64,000 nucleotides of DNA from Monocercomonoides exilis (Eukaryota > Preaxostyla > Oxymonadida > Polymastigidae): contig LSRY02000027.1 of assembly GCA_001643675.2 (NCBI GenBank), positions 1,182,501 through 1,246,500 of the forward strand. Direction: 5' to 3'. The notes under the pieces are model-generated. The model was not told the origin of the DNA and did no database searches. It saw only the letters and a program-made list of their open reading frames with translations. Positions within the stretch are counted from its first letter, which is position 1. Each line of letters starts with the position of its first letter. Shown piece after piece: positions 45,445-56,474 of the stretch. The translations under genes were made by a program, and so were the position numbers.

Positions 45445-48400
45445 ATGAAATCTGTTGGAATTTTCTTTTTCAAAATGAAGGAATTAAAAAGCGAAATGGA
45501 AATGCCTTTGTCAACATCCCAAACTGCAGGATCAAATTTGTTGGACATTCATGTGGTATGTGCTTGTTTTGTCTTTTCTTTTTTAGCGAAAGCACTAACT
45601 ACGTTTTATCAAAGGCAATTCCGCAAAATCAACAAATTCAAAAAATAACTACTTTTGAAAAGCATCAATTTGAAAAACGCTCTGACGCAACAGAGAAAGG
45701 ATTTGTGGAACCTAATTTAGTTCATATGACAACTTCCTTTGACAAAACGAAAGAGATCGATTGTTGTTCATCTAACAATCCATGCCAGAGACTTGGATTA
45801 AATAGCAAGGGAGCAAGGATTTCAGCCTTTTCAGAGCATCTCTTGAGAGTTACAACAGAGTCCAAAGAATCTTCTGAGAGTCTGAAATCAAGCCCATCTG
45901 TAACAACAATTCTGAAGAAAAAAGTATCTGCCTCACCTACGCAATTAGCATCTCAGCAACCAAAACGCTCCAAATTCGATTTTGCATCGCAATCTCCACC
46001 AGCACAAAGAAACCCGCCGACGTCGCTTCTTTCATTTCCCCGTTCTTCTTCGTCGTCTTCATCTTTTTCTGTCTCTTCATATACATCAAAAGCAATCACT
46101 TCCAACAAGCACTTGCTGAATGAGAGGTTCTCTCGCAATTCTCGTTCCATTTCTCGAACATCATTACCATCATCATCATCGCTATCTTCTTCTTCTTCTT
46201 CTTCTTCTTCTCTTCCTCGTTCAAATTCTTCTTCTTCCCCTTCTCCCCTTCGCTCTGTCAATTCGGAGCAGCTGAAGAAGCTTGTGAACAAGCCGTTTTG
46301 TGTGGGCGGGCAGACGTATGTTGTGGAGCTTGCTGAGACAGACAAAGAAGACAAAGAAGCGAAAGGAGGAAGAAGAGAAAACAAACAAATGAGCAGCTCA
46401 AGGAAAATGGTTTGTGGGTTTTTATTTGTGTGTGTACGCGATTCGAAAGAAATTTTGAGTTTGTTATTATTATTTATTATTATTATTATTATTATTGATT
46501 ATTTATTAATAATAATTTATGATTTTTTGATTTATGCTTTTCATTTTCGTTTTCATTTTTCTTTCCATTTGAACGTGAATTTTTAATGAACATAAACATC
46601 TTTTTTTATTCTGTTTGTTTGTTTGAATCATTTTCACAATTTTTGCATATATCTTTTCTTTTTCTTCTTCCTCTTTGTCCTCTTTTTCCTTTTCCTTTTC
46701 TTCTTCCTCTTCTTCCATGTTATTCAGACTCCATCAAATCGCACAGGAACTTTCAATTATCCTCGCTTACTGCGCCGTTCTCTATCAACTTCTTCTTCTC
46801 CTTCATCATCTCCTCATCTTCCTCTTCCTTCTTCCAAAGCTCGCTCTTCTTCTTGTTCCCCCTCCTCCTCTTCCTCCTCTTCAAATAAAAATCATATTTC
46901 TTCTTCTTCCTCTTCACCTTATTCTTCACCTTCTTCTTCTTCTTCCTCTTCTTCCTCTTCATTTGCTCGTTCTCTTCCTGAAAGTGAGCTTCGAAGGCAG
47001 CTAAAAACAGCCAAAAGATTTGCCCTTCCTTTTCATTCAGACAGAAACACGAATTTTCAAAGAGAAAGTGAAAAAACAGGGAAAATTAGCAAAAATAACA
47101 TAAATAACATAAATGGAAGGAGAGAAAGAGAAGAAGACAAAGAAGAAGAAAGAAATTCAGTGAAAAATGCTACACTCACTCCAAAAGTGCGTCTTCGAAG
47201 AGTTATTCGTCCTTCTTCTTCTTCTTCTTCTTCTTCTGGTTGTATTTTCAAAAGCAACACTCAAAACTCTTTTCGACAGAGCAAACCATTCAAAGTGCCA
47301 AGAGCTCCATCAACTTTTGGTCCTTTTATTCGTTTGGCTGAAGAAGAAGAAGAAGAAGAAGAAGAAGAAGAAGAAAGAGAAAGAGAAGAAGGAAAAGAAG
47401 GAAGAGGAAGAGAAGGAATAAAAGGAAGAGGAGGAGAAAGAGGAGGAAAGAGACGAAAAGAAGAAGAAGAAGAAGAAGAAGAGATTGAAATGAGAGGGTC
47501 GTTTTATGAGGGAAGGGATTCTGTGAACGAAGCGATGGGAAAAAGCAGAGAAAGAGAAGAAGAAAGAAGAGAAGAAGGAGAAGAAGGAGGGGAAGAAAAA
47601 GAAGGAGGAGAAAGAGAAAGAGAAGTAAAGAAATCTTCTTCTTCTTCTGATAAACAAATTGTGTTTGAGAGGCAAAATGAGCCTTCAGAACACGAACTCA
47701 GTTTCCACAACTTCCAAATATACAGAAAATTTGCTGCTTCAAATGAGAAAGAGAAAGAGAAAGAGAAGAAGGTGAAGGAGGAGAAGGAGAAGAACGTATT
47801 GAAAAGACCAAAATCAGCTGCTGTTTTGCTTTCTTCTTTTTCTTCTCCTCGTTTTCATTCTCTTTCTCATTCTCTTTCTCGTCCAACATCTTCCCCTTCG
47901 TCCAACAGAATGTCAAACAAACCATTCGATTCGACCAAACAATCTCAAATTAAACCTCGTCATTCTCTTCCTCACAAAACTCTTCCTCTTCGTTCTTCTT
48001 CTTCTTCCTCTTCCTCTTCTTCTCATTCTCCTTCTTCTTCCTCTTCTTCTCGTTCTTCCTCCTCTTCCTCTTCTTCTTCTCCTCTTCCTCCCTTCTCCTC
48101 TCCTCCTTCTCTCTCCACTCAGCCACATCGCTTGAAACTCAACTTGAAAGTTGGAAATTCTTCTTCTTCTTGTTGGGTCGATACTTCTTCTTTGGCTGCC
48201 TCTAAAAACGCTCATAAAGTTGCTTCTTCTTCTTCTTCTCTTTCTTCTCCTTCTTCTTCTCCTTTCAGAAATGGAAGAAGAAATTCATTTGATTCTCCAA
48301 AGTATAATTCTCCTCCTTCTCTTTCTTCTTCTTCTTCTTCATTTTCTTCTTCTCGTTTTCCTTTGAATCTCCGAAGCAGAAGTGCTTCTCCTTCTTCTTC

Positions 48401-50336
48401 TCCTCTTTCTCGTTCATTTTCTTCTCCTCTTTCTTCTTCTCTTTCTCTTTCTCTTTCTCCCTCTTCTTCTTCTTCTTCCTTTGCCTTTCATACCCCTCTT
48501 AACACATCTCGCTCTTCTTCTTCTTCTTCTTCTTCTTCTTCTTCTTTCTTTTCTTCTCGTTCTTCTCGTTCTTGTTCTCCACTTGCCACTCCTCTTGCCA
48601 CTTCTCGTTCTCTCAACACAACAATAACATCATCATCATCTTCTTCTCTTTCTTCCTCTTCCTCTTCTTTCTCTTCTCCATCTTCTTCTCTTTCTTCTCT
48701 TTCTCCTTCTTCTTCTTCTCCTTTCCTCTCCCCTCCTTCCTTCTCTCAGCCAGGCACTCGTCTTCTGAATGAAGTGCAGACACTCCAAGCCATCAAAATC
48801 TACCGCGATTCGCTTTGTCGCAGCCAAATTGAGGCAAAATCGCCGTTGCGAATGAAAATAGAGAGGGAAATCGGAGAAAGAGTGGAGAGGGCGAGGAGCG
48901 AGGGGGTGAGGATTGTGTTTAGGAGGAAAGTGGAGAAGGAGAAGGAGAAGGAGAAGGAGAAGGAGAAGGGAGGGAAAGAGAGAAAGGAGAAGAATATGAA
49001 AGATTCTTCATTCAGAACTAAAAAAGTATTAACAGATTGTCCTGTGTTTGTTGTGGCTGAGCCTGTTTTGCCAGAAAAGCGTTCAAACAAAATGAGAAGA
49101 AACATTTCGAATGGAATGAAAGAGGAGGAGAAGAAGGAAAAGGAAAAGGAGAAGAAGAATAAGAATTTGAATGAAAATAAAACAAACAAAGGAGAATATG
49201 TGAATAAAAGAGCAATTCCATTGAAATCCAATACAAAAATGAAAAATTCATCATCATCATCATCATCATCATCTTCTTCTTCTTCTTCTTTTCTATCAAA
49301 TTCTTCAGAAATTGCAGAAAAAGATGCTTGTTTTGTGACTGAGAAGGAGCCTGCTATTCCGATGGAAGAGAAATCTCCGCTTTTGAAGAGAAATCCGTTT
49401 GTGAAGATTGAAGAAGAAGAAGAAGATGATGATGATGATGAAGAGGAGGAGGAGGAAGAAGAAGAAGAAAAGGAAGAAGAAGAAAGAAAAGGAGAAAAGA
49501 AAGAAAAAGAAGATAACACAAGCAAAACAGGAAATGAAGAAAACGAAGAAAAAACTGAAAATGTTGAATTTAACAGACATTTTGAGTCAAACACGCAAAA
49601 ACAGCAGATTTCAAAGGGAAAATCTGAAACAGCAACAAAATTGAGTGATATTTCGATTTCAACTTCTGAAGAGAGGCAAAGATTGAAGGAGAAAGAGAAA
49701 GAGAAAGAGAAAGAGAAAGAGAAAGAGAAGGCAAAAGTTCAGAAGAAACGAGAAATGCCTCTCCATTTCTATCGCAATGCTCCAACACGCCCTCTTTCTC
49801 ATTCTTTTGCTTCTTCTCCTCTTTCTTCTCCTCCTTCTTCACGTTCTCTTTCTCTTTCTTCTTCTTCTCTTTCTTCTCCTCCTTCTCTTTCTCCTTCTCT
49901 TTCCCAGTCAAACAGCTCCCGTCAGCTATCTGCCCGCACACCACAAGCAGCCTCTTCTTCCTCTTCTCTTCCACCTTATGCCACTCCTCTTAGCAATTCA
50001 AGGAATCTTAGTAATCTTAGCAATAAAAGCATTAAAAGCAGTAAAAGCAGTCCAATCAATAAAAGCATTCAAAATCCTTTGAGCTATTCAATAAAATCGA
50101 ATAAATTAAGTCAGTCAATCAATTCAATCAATTCAATCAAATTAAACAAGACGAATAAAACGAATAAACAAAGCCAAACATGCAATTTGAGCAAGTCTTC
50201 GTCTGCAATGGAGAGCAGGCTCAGATTAGCTGCAGCGTCTGGAGCTCCTCTTTTTGACAGGAAAACGGAGTGTTTGATAGAAGCACAGAAGATGAAGGTG
50301 GATGTGGTTACAACAACAGAAAGAAGGAGAAAGTGA
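45445..50336 (+). CDS. Large low-complexity Ser/Glu/Lys-rich protein, unknown function
   Basis: Gene model join(45445-45555, 45615-46409, 46728-50336), 1,504 aa, stop TGA. Introns of 59 nt (GTATGT...AAAG) and 318 nt (GTTTGT...TTCAG) both fall in phase 0 and join the three open frames. The protein is built of Ser runs (TCT/TCC/TCA codons from CTT/TTC DNA), Glu runs and KE repeats, joined by short normal segments: EQLKKLVNKPFCVGGQTYVV, ESELRRQLKTAKRFALPFHS, LNEVQTLQAIKIYRDSLCRS followed by QIEAKSPLRMKIEREIGERV, and ESRLRLAAASGAPLFDRKTE near the C-terminus. No signal peptide, membrane span or known domain. Likely disordered and possibly nuclear or cytoskeletal; that is only a guess. The first intron is chosen by frame and length and is less certain than the second. 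Confidence 0.65.
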
Positions 50337-51150
50337 AATGTTTGCTTGTTTGCTTGGTTGTTTGGTTGTTTGGCTGTTTGTCTGTTTGTCTTTCTTTTCT
50401 TTTATTTTCCTATCTATTTTATCTTTCTGTTAATCTAGCTATTTATTTATTTACAAAATTTTCTTTCTTTCTTTCTTTCTCTATTTCTTTGTTTCTTATT
50501 CTTCTGCTTTTTTCCCCTTCATATTTTTTTGTGTCTATGTATTAAATTATCTATTCACTCGCTTGCCTGCAAAGAATTATTTTTACGTTAAGAAAATAAT
50601 ATCTTCTATTTTTTTTTTATTTTTCCAAAAAATTTTTCCAAAAAATATTATTTTTCTTCTTCTTCTTCTGATTTTATTGTCTTTCATTTGCGTTTCTCAT
50701 CTCAAACGGAAAGCGCTTCGTACATACCCTTTTACAAAGTTGATTGCAAGTTGTTGGGTTAGTTATTTATTGGCACATTTAATTTTTTTTTTAAATAATA
50801 AAATCGAAAAACGAACAATTAGGAAAATATTAATTAAATAACAAAATAATATTCCACACAGCATTTTTAAATCTGAATCGTTAATCAATAAAATTTTTCT
50901 GAATTATTTAACACAAAACGTTTAACTTGTGAAGATAAGAAAGCAGAAGAAGTTTGGAACAAATCGTGGGTTTTGTTCAAAAAATGAAATTATTTTTCTC
51001 CATTAAAACAAAAATTTCTCCATGTTTGTTCGTTTTGTTAAATTGGAAAAAAAATTGAAAAATGATGAAAAAAAAGAAAAATAATACATTTGAGTTCAAA
51101 TATTTATTGAGCTTCATTTTCTCAAGCATTTACAAAATAAACTGAAATAT
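50337..51150. other. T-rich spacer between convergent genes
   Basis: Contains the 3' flanks of the Ser-rich gene and of repeat-family copy 3. A (TTTG)n-like stretch at 50340-50390 and (TTTC)n at 50461-50480 are simple repeats. The copy 3 side carries the shared 3' box (reverse complement of CTTCATTTTCTCAAGCATTT at 51112-51131). Confidence 0.5.
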
Positions 51151-52577
51151 TCAAAGATTAATAAATACGTTATGATTTGCAAAAATGTACCTAAACTTTT
51201 CATAAAAGCTAATAATGATATCTTCGAATCCCTCTTCTTCCATCTTTTTAAATATTTTCCTTTTCAACTCTTTTCTTTCCTCCTCCGTAGTTTTCACTTC
51301 TCCCTTTCCTTTGAAACGCATTGAAATCAAATGAAAAAATCTCAAGATTTCAGATGTCATTCTTTCATTCAACGTTGATTTTGGAATCTCCTCCAAAGCA
51401 GCATCAATGGCACCACTTTTCAGCAAGGCATCAAGTTTCACTGCTCTATTTTCGGCTGCTGCTTCAAATGATTGAATGCATTCCTCACCTATTTCACTGT
51501 GATTATCTCTTGATGCTCGAAGCACATCAACAATGCGGCTGATAAGTCCAACATATTCTTCATTCCACAAATGACATGATTTTAAGTAATAATAAATTGA
51601 GCGGATCCATCTCGAAATAATGTCCATTGCTTTCCTTTCTGTTTCCCCCATCTCTTCCTTTTTCTTCTTCCAATCCACGCTCTTCGACAACTCTTCCAGT
51701 TCTTTTGTTGCATCTCTTATAAAATGCAGCTCATTCACAATTACGATTTCAGATGAGAAACCCTTGCAATATCTGAACACCAAAAATGACCAAGCAGACT
51801 GATAGGCAAGTCGCGAGAGATTCCGATGTCCTTGATGATGTTGGATGATTTCTTTGATTTCATTCAGATATAGATCTTTTTCAATTTTCTGTTCAAAAAA
51901 TAAGAAAAAATATCAATAACTTAAAAAATACAAAAGCGATGTTCAAACATAATGCGAGAAAATGCAACTCAATGCCAAAAGAGCCATTTCCACTTCTTTT
52001 TGAGCTTCCTCGTTTTCATCTTTCTTCAACGCAGCTTTCAGAAGACATGGCACGCAAACAGATATCAATTGTGATGAAGCCCCAATGTTTAACAAAAGAT
52101 AGCATTCACAAAGTTCAGTAAGAAGCTTTTCATTTCTTTTCTCTTTTTTCTTCTCTTCATCGTCAATCATCTCCCTAAATCTTCTCTTCAACGAAGAATA
52201 CAAAAAACCGAAGTATTTTATGTTTAATAGCGCGTTGCAATATCCCATGTGCTTCAACAGCAAGATTGCATTTCCCATCGTCAGTTTATCTTCTTCAATC
52301 ATTTGATCGATTTTATTGAACAGTTCTTTTGTGAAAACATATCTGAATTCTTCGTTATTCATTTCATCAATTAATTTGTTCAGTTCAAGAATTTTCTGTT
52401 TTTGCCCTTCCTCAGTGCATTCCTCCAGTTCAGAAAACAACTCTTAAAAAAAATTAATTAATGAGGGAAAGCGCTGAACATTCAAAAAATAGAAAATATG
52501 AACAAACTTAAAAACTTATCTGCAAGTGATTGCTCCTGAACATCATCATTGGATTTTTCCTCATCATACATTTCCAT
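51151..52577 (-). CDS. Armadillo-like repeat family, copy 3 (intact)
   Basis: Gene model complement(join(51151-51888, 51949-52442, 52508-52577)), 433 aa, stop TGA. Exon 1 (70 nt) and both introns (65 and 60 nt, GTTTG donors) are in the same positions and phases as copy 2. Exon 2 includes MIEEDKLTMGNAILLLKHMG and CVPCLLKAALKKDENEEAQK; exon 3 has HRNLSRLAYQSAWSFLVF and the armadillo-like AENRAVKLDALLKSGAIDAA followed by LEEI. Compared with copy 2, stretches such as the end of exon 2 are nearly identical in DNA, while the middle of exons 2 and 3 is strongly diverged. Function unknown, presumed cytosolic protein-binding fold. The gene faces the Ser-rich gene tail to tail. Confidence 0.8.
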
Positions 52578-53350
52578 CCTGTCTATTATTAGCAAAGATC
52601 AATTTGCTGCAAAATTTCAAATTAAAAACAGTAAAACAAAAACAATATTGTCGAAAATTGACAAAACAAAGATAAAGTCCAAACTCAATTCCTTTGACCA
52701 GTTGAAAAAATATCTATGTTAAAAAAGAAATCACAAAGAAGCCAACGATACAGGCTATATTAAGTCGAATACGAAAGAATTTAATTTTGCACTGATCGAG
52801 CCAACAATAATTCATTTCATTGAAATGGATGGCATTTCGATTGAAAACTTTGACATGTTGGGATATTTGCCACATATAGTTGACATCAAATACCAATTTT
52901 TTTCTATTTTAACATTATTGACCACATGAAGAACAAACGAAAAGACTTTGAAAAGAACATTTCGAAGAAGAGACAAAAAAGCAACCGTTTGATGATTAAT
53001 CGTGCATATACTTCATTCAACTCAAAATTAAAAGAACAAACGTTGATGTTTTAATTTATGTGCTAACATTTAGAGTTATGTTGAGGCTTTATTTCATCGA
53101 AATGATTTTTTCTATTGTATCAAAGCGTTTACTGGCTTTTGTGGTGGCTTCAAAATTAATATGTTGAGTGAAGCTACAGATTATAAGGATAATTTTGTAA
53201 TTTGTTCGTTTCTAGAGTTGGCCATCCAGCCTGAAGGAAGATTGATGGAAGGGAATCAAGCTTTCAACAATTCGCAGTTTTTTGATGATTGGGCGCATGA
53301 TAATTGAACGCATAAGAGAATTTTTCAAGGCAACAAAGGACATCATTGCT
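51151..53350 (-). repeat. Inverted segmental duplication, right copy
   Basis: The reverse complement of this segment matches 35400-37620: repeat-family gene, about 300 bp of upstream DNA, then a piggyBac-type relic. The upstream DNA is about 95% identical between the copies; the matches run through exon 1, weaken in the coding middle and reappear at exon ends. A later difference is the loss or divergence of the relic in the left copy. Confidence 0.8.
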
Positions 53351-53730
53351 AAATGAGCATTGAAAGAGATTCTATTCCAAAAGGCTTTGAAGCTATATAA
53401 AGATGAACAAAACTCGAGATGGGGAAGGAAGATTTATGCAACATGCAGAATCAAACACATGCTGGATTTTGAATTCATTTCAACGCATTACTCGCTTAAT
53501 GGTGTTATCGTTTAATGTGTATTTATCTGTAAAGACGCTTGTTGCGTTTTATAGAAAACCATCTTTTTGGATTATTTTGCTGATTTTCATTATTTAGCCT
53601 TTCATTGTGTATTTCGGTGCAAGTCATGAAATAATTCGAGCGATGCAGAAATGAATCTGACAAAACAGACCAAACTGCGGTTGATGTGTTTGATCAGATT
53701 AAGGTGTGTTATCCTTATAGAGTTGTATTT
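53060..53730 (+). pseudogene. piggyBac-type transposase relic
   Basis: The pieces in order are: FHRNDFFYCIKAFTGFCGGF, KINMLSEATDYKDNFVICSF, then in another frame KATKDIIAK, a stop, ALKEILFQKALKLYKDEQ, and near 53660 DKTDQTAVDVFDQIKVCYPY, which matches the K-x-x-VD-x-x-DQ box that closes the piggyBac catalytic core. Several frameshifts and stops. The homologous but shorter relic at 35416-35700 lies in the left duplication copy. The family call rests on three boxes in correct order; sequence identity is low. Confidence 0.55.
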
Positions 53731-54000
53731 TTGCTTTTTTTTATTTTTATTTTTATTTTTTTTTTTTTTTTTGAAAAATAATTAAAAATGAAAGAAAGAA
53801 AGAAATCGTACAAAATTGAAATAAATTATCCTTTTTTGCAATGATAATTTCATGTTTTATCTTTCCTATTCTCTTTCTCTCTTTTTTCATTCTTTCACAA
53901 TTCATTGATATATTTTTTATATCAAGCTTCTTTGAAACTTCCCTCAAAAATCGATTTTGTATTCAGATTCTCTTCATAACAATCGAATGCATCGTTCAGT
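53731..54000. other. T-rich spacer
   Basis: A T tract at 53758-53772 and pyrimidine-rich DNA. No gene recognised. Confidence 0.4.
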
Positions 54001-54607
54001 CGCCTGTTGAGCCACTCACACTCATCGTGCTTTTTTGCCTGAACTTCTGTCAGCATCTGCCTTTTGAAAGTGTTTGTCTTGTTTCCTTCGACAAGCACCG
54101 CTCAGCCACTCAGATGCACATTGGATGGCGTGCCATCATCGCTGAACAGCATCTGAATGGAGAGAAGTGACACCAAACAGAATGGAGATTGTGCTTCAGC
54201 CAGTCGAATCTGCTGAGTCTGCTGAGTCTGCTGACAGATGCGAAGAGAAAGAAGAAGGAGAAGAAGGAAGGAGAAAGAGAGAAAGAGAAAAGTTGAGTGA
54301 TGATGATGAAAGCAATTGTGAAAAGAAGACTGAAGATTCAATCAATGCGATTTCTTCATCTTCAACTTCATCTTCTCCATTTTCTGTCCAATCTCCTTTC
54401 ATTTCAACTTTGCAATCTGCTTCTTCTTCTGCTCCTGCCACTTCTTCATCCTCTTTTAAATCGCCTTTCATATCGGACAAACAATCTGAATCTTCTTTTT
54501 GCTCTTTTTTCTTCTCCTTTTCTCTGTGCACTTCAAATATTTTTTTTATGCATTTTTATTTTCATCAATTAAAACAAAATTGCTTTATTTTCTGTGAAAT
54601 TCATTGA
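54000..54607 (+). pseudogene. Relic of a Lys/Glu tract gene, partner of the 34-kb relic
   Basis: QHLPFESVCLVSFDKHRSAT and IIAEQHLNGEK, then a TGA and HQTEWRLCFSQSN, correspond to the minus-strand relic at 34.4-34.7 kb. After LLTDAKRKKKEKK the GAA/AGA-rich part is open in another frame (54167-54607) with a Ser-rich end (INAISSSSTSSSPFSVQSPF, ISTLQSASSSAPATSSSSF). A CAGTCTGCTGAG-type triplet repeat (TCTGCTGAG x3) lies at 54207-54232. Function unknown. Confidence 0.45.
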
Positions 54608-55019
54608 ATCAAAAAACGAAAAAATGACATTCTTTCAACAATAGTCAGTTAGATAGCTTTCCTATCATTTTATTGAACACTCTGTTTTTGTTCAGAAATA
54701 ATTGCAACAATTAAAATATAAAATTACAATCCAAAACTTACAAAATAAATAATCATAATAATAATTTTAGTATGGTCGCTGATATCAATATTAAGGTTCA
54801 TCAAACAAAAAGTTGTTTGGAAAATTTCTTTTCTGGCTTTTTGTGAAGCCGTGTTCCTTTGTTTTTTTGTGGTTTATTTATTTAGCATATATAAATATCA
54901 TTGAAGTTTGCGTGATGTTACTTCAATTATTTTGACAAGGATTAAAATCAATAATTTTTCTGATGTAATTTGTAAACTGGGAACACCAAAAACTGATTGT
55001 TGCATTTTTGCTTATCAGA
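54608..55019. other. Upstream spacer of repeat-family copy 4
   Basis: AT-rich. No core promoter motif common to the four family members could be recognised in this stretch, and it does not resemble the conserved upstream DNA of copies 2 and 3. Confidence 0.4.
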
Positions 55020-56474
55020 ATGGGTCCAGTTGTTAGCAAGTTTATTAATGAATTATCAAAGAAGCCCCGCATCGAAAGGTTTTCAAGTTTGTGACAATTT
55101 TTCTTTTCTTTTTTAAGGACTGATTGATGAAATTAAACGTTTTGAAGAATTGATTTCGGGCTTACGTAACTTCAATAAAACAGATCAGAAGGAAATTATC
55201 AAAGAATTAGAATCGGTGATGAAAGCAATGGATAAAAATGAACTTAAAGGTGCTTTAACTGTTGGCGTGTTTGAAGAAATTAAAAGAATGATCGAAGATA
55301 GAAAATTAGGTTCTGATAATGACTACCTGTTGATGAAATGCATTGGATATTGGAAAGCAATGAAAAACATAGTGATTTGTAATTTTGGTAAATCTTCCTT
55401 ATGCAAAAGATTTGAGCTGATGATATTCGAAGAAATGAACAAAAAGGAGGGGAAAAATGAAAAGCGTCTGATCGGACTTTACGAAAGCTATTATTTGCTT
55501 TCTGACGACAGTATTCACGAAAATTTAGCCCCAATAATCACGTCTTGCCTTCTTAAAGTTGCATCAGACAAAGAGGAAAGCCCGGAAACAGAAAAGGAAG
55601 TGGAGATGGCATTGCTGGCTCTGAGTGAAGGCAGTAGAGGAATAGTTTGTCTATATATTTAAATAAGTATTTTGTTTGTTAATACTTTTTTATTTCTGAA
55701 CAGTTGGTAAAAGGAGCACAACATCTTCAAGAGATAACACGTATCATATTCCATCACAACGATCATCGCAATCTAACTCAATTGGCATTTCAATGTGCAT
55801 GGCGATTTATGATAAACAACTGGAACAGCAATTCAAACTCGCAAATTGTTGTTGTGAAATACATGAATTTTTTAACGGTGGTGAAAAGAGAACTGGAAGA
55901 ACTGGCAAAATGCGTTGACTGGAAGAGAGAAGACGAGGAAAAAGAGAATAGTCTAGCAGAACCGAAAGCAACACAAATAATAGTTCGATGGTTGGATGTT
56001 CTTGGATATTTTTTCATTATGTGCAACAAGTGGGATGACGATTTTTACGAACTGGTGCGTTTCATTGTTGAACTGTTCAGAACAGCACGAGATAATGAAC
56101 AAGAAATATCGGAAATGTGTGCTCATGCTTTGAAAATGCTTGCACACAACGAAAATTCAAGTGTTGATGCATTTGAAAAATGTGGGGTTTTAGATGTTAT
56201 TTCAGAGGAGCTTCAGCAGTTGAAACTGGAAAACAGGTTAGCCAGCGATTGCTTGTCGATCTATTTGCAGATTGTTAGAAGATTGAGCAATAATAGTGGA
56301 GATGAAACTGATGAAGAGAAAAGAAAAGAGTTGAAAAGGAAAATGTTTGAAAAGTTGGAGGAAGAAGGGTTGGAAGATGTCATCACAAGCTTTCATGAGA
56401 CTTTAGAGTATAATCAAAGTTATTATGATCATTCTTTATCGTTGAATATTTTTGATTATTTTGTAAATGTTTGA
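55020..56474 (+). CDS. Armadillo-like repeat family, copy 4 (intact, divergent)
   Basis: Gene model join(55020-55086, 55118-55644, 55704-56474), 454 aa, stop TGA. The first intron would be only 31 nt (GTTTGTGAC...TTTTAAG); it lies at the same place and phase as in copies 2 and 3 (after TTTNAA). The second is 59 nt (GTTTGT...AACAG), phase 0. Homology to the family is clear in exon 2 (KCIGYWKAMKNI, CLLKVASDKEESPETEKEVE) and exon 3 (HRNLTQLAFQCAWRFMINNW, RELEELAKCVDWKRE, KMFEKLEEEGLEDVITSFHE) but overall low. The N-terminus differs (MGPVVSKFINELSKKPRIER). After the stop the shared 3' box appears (TTTGAGGAAATGAAGTGCTT then TG...ATTGTAACTCAAAA). Function unknown. Confidence 0.78.

Noticed and set aside
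48151-49600. Leu-rich and Lys-rich frames overlapping the Ser-rich gene on both strands.
   Set aside because: They are reading-frame shadows of triplet tracts in the 45445-50336 gene, which alone has consistent splice sites and non-repetitive islands.
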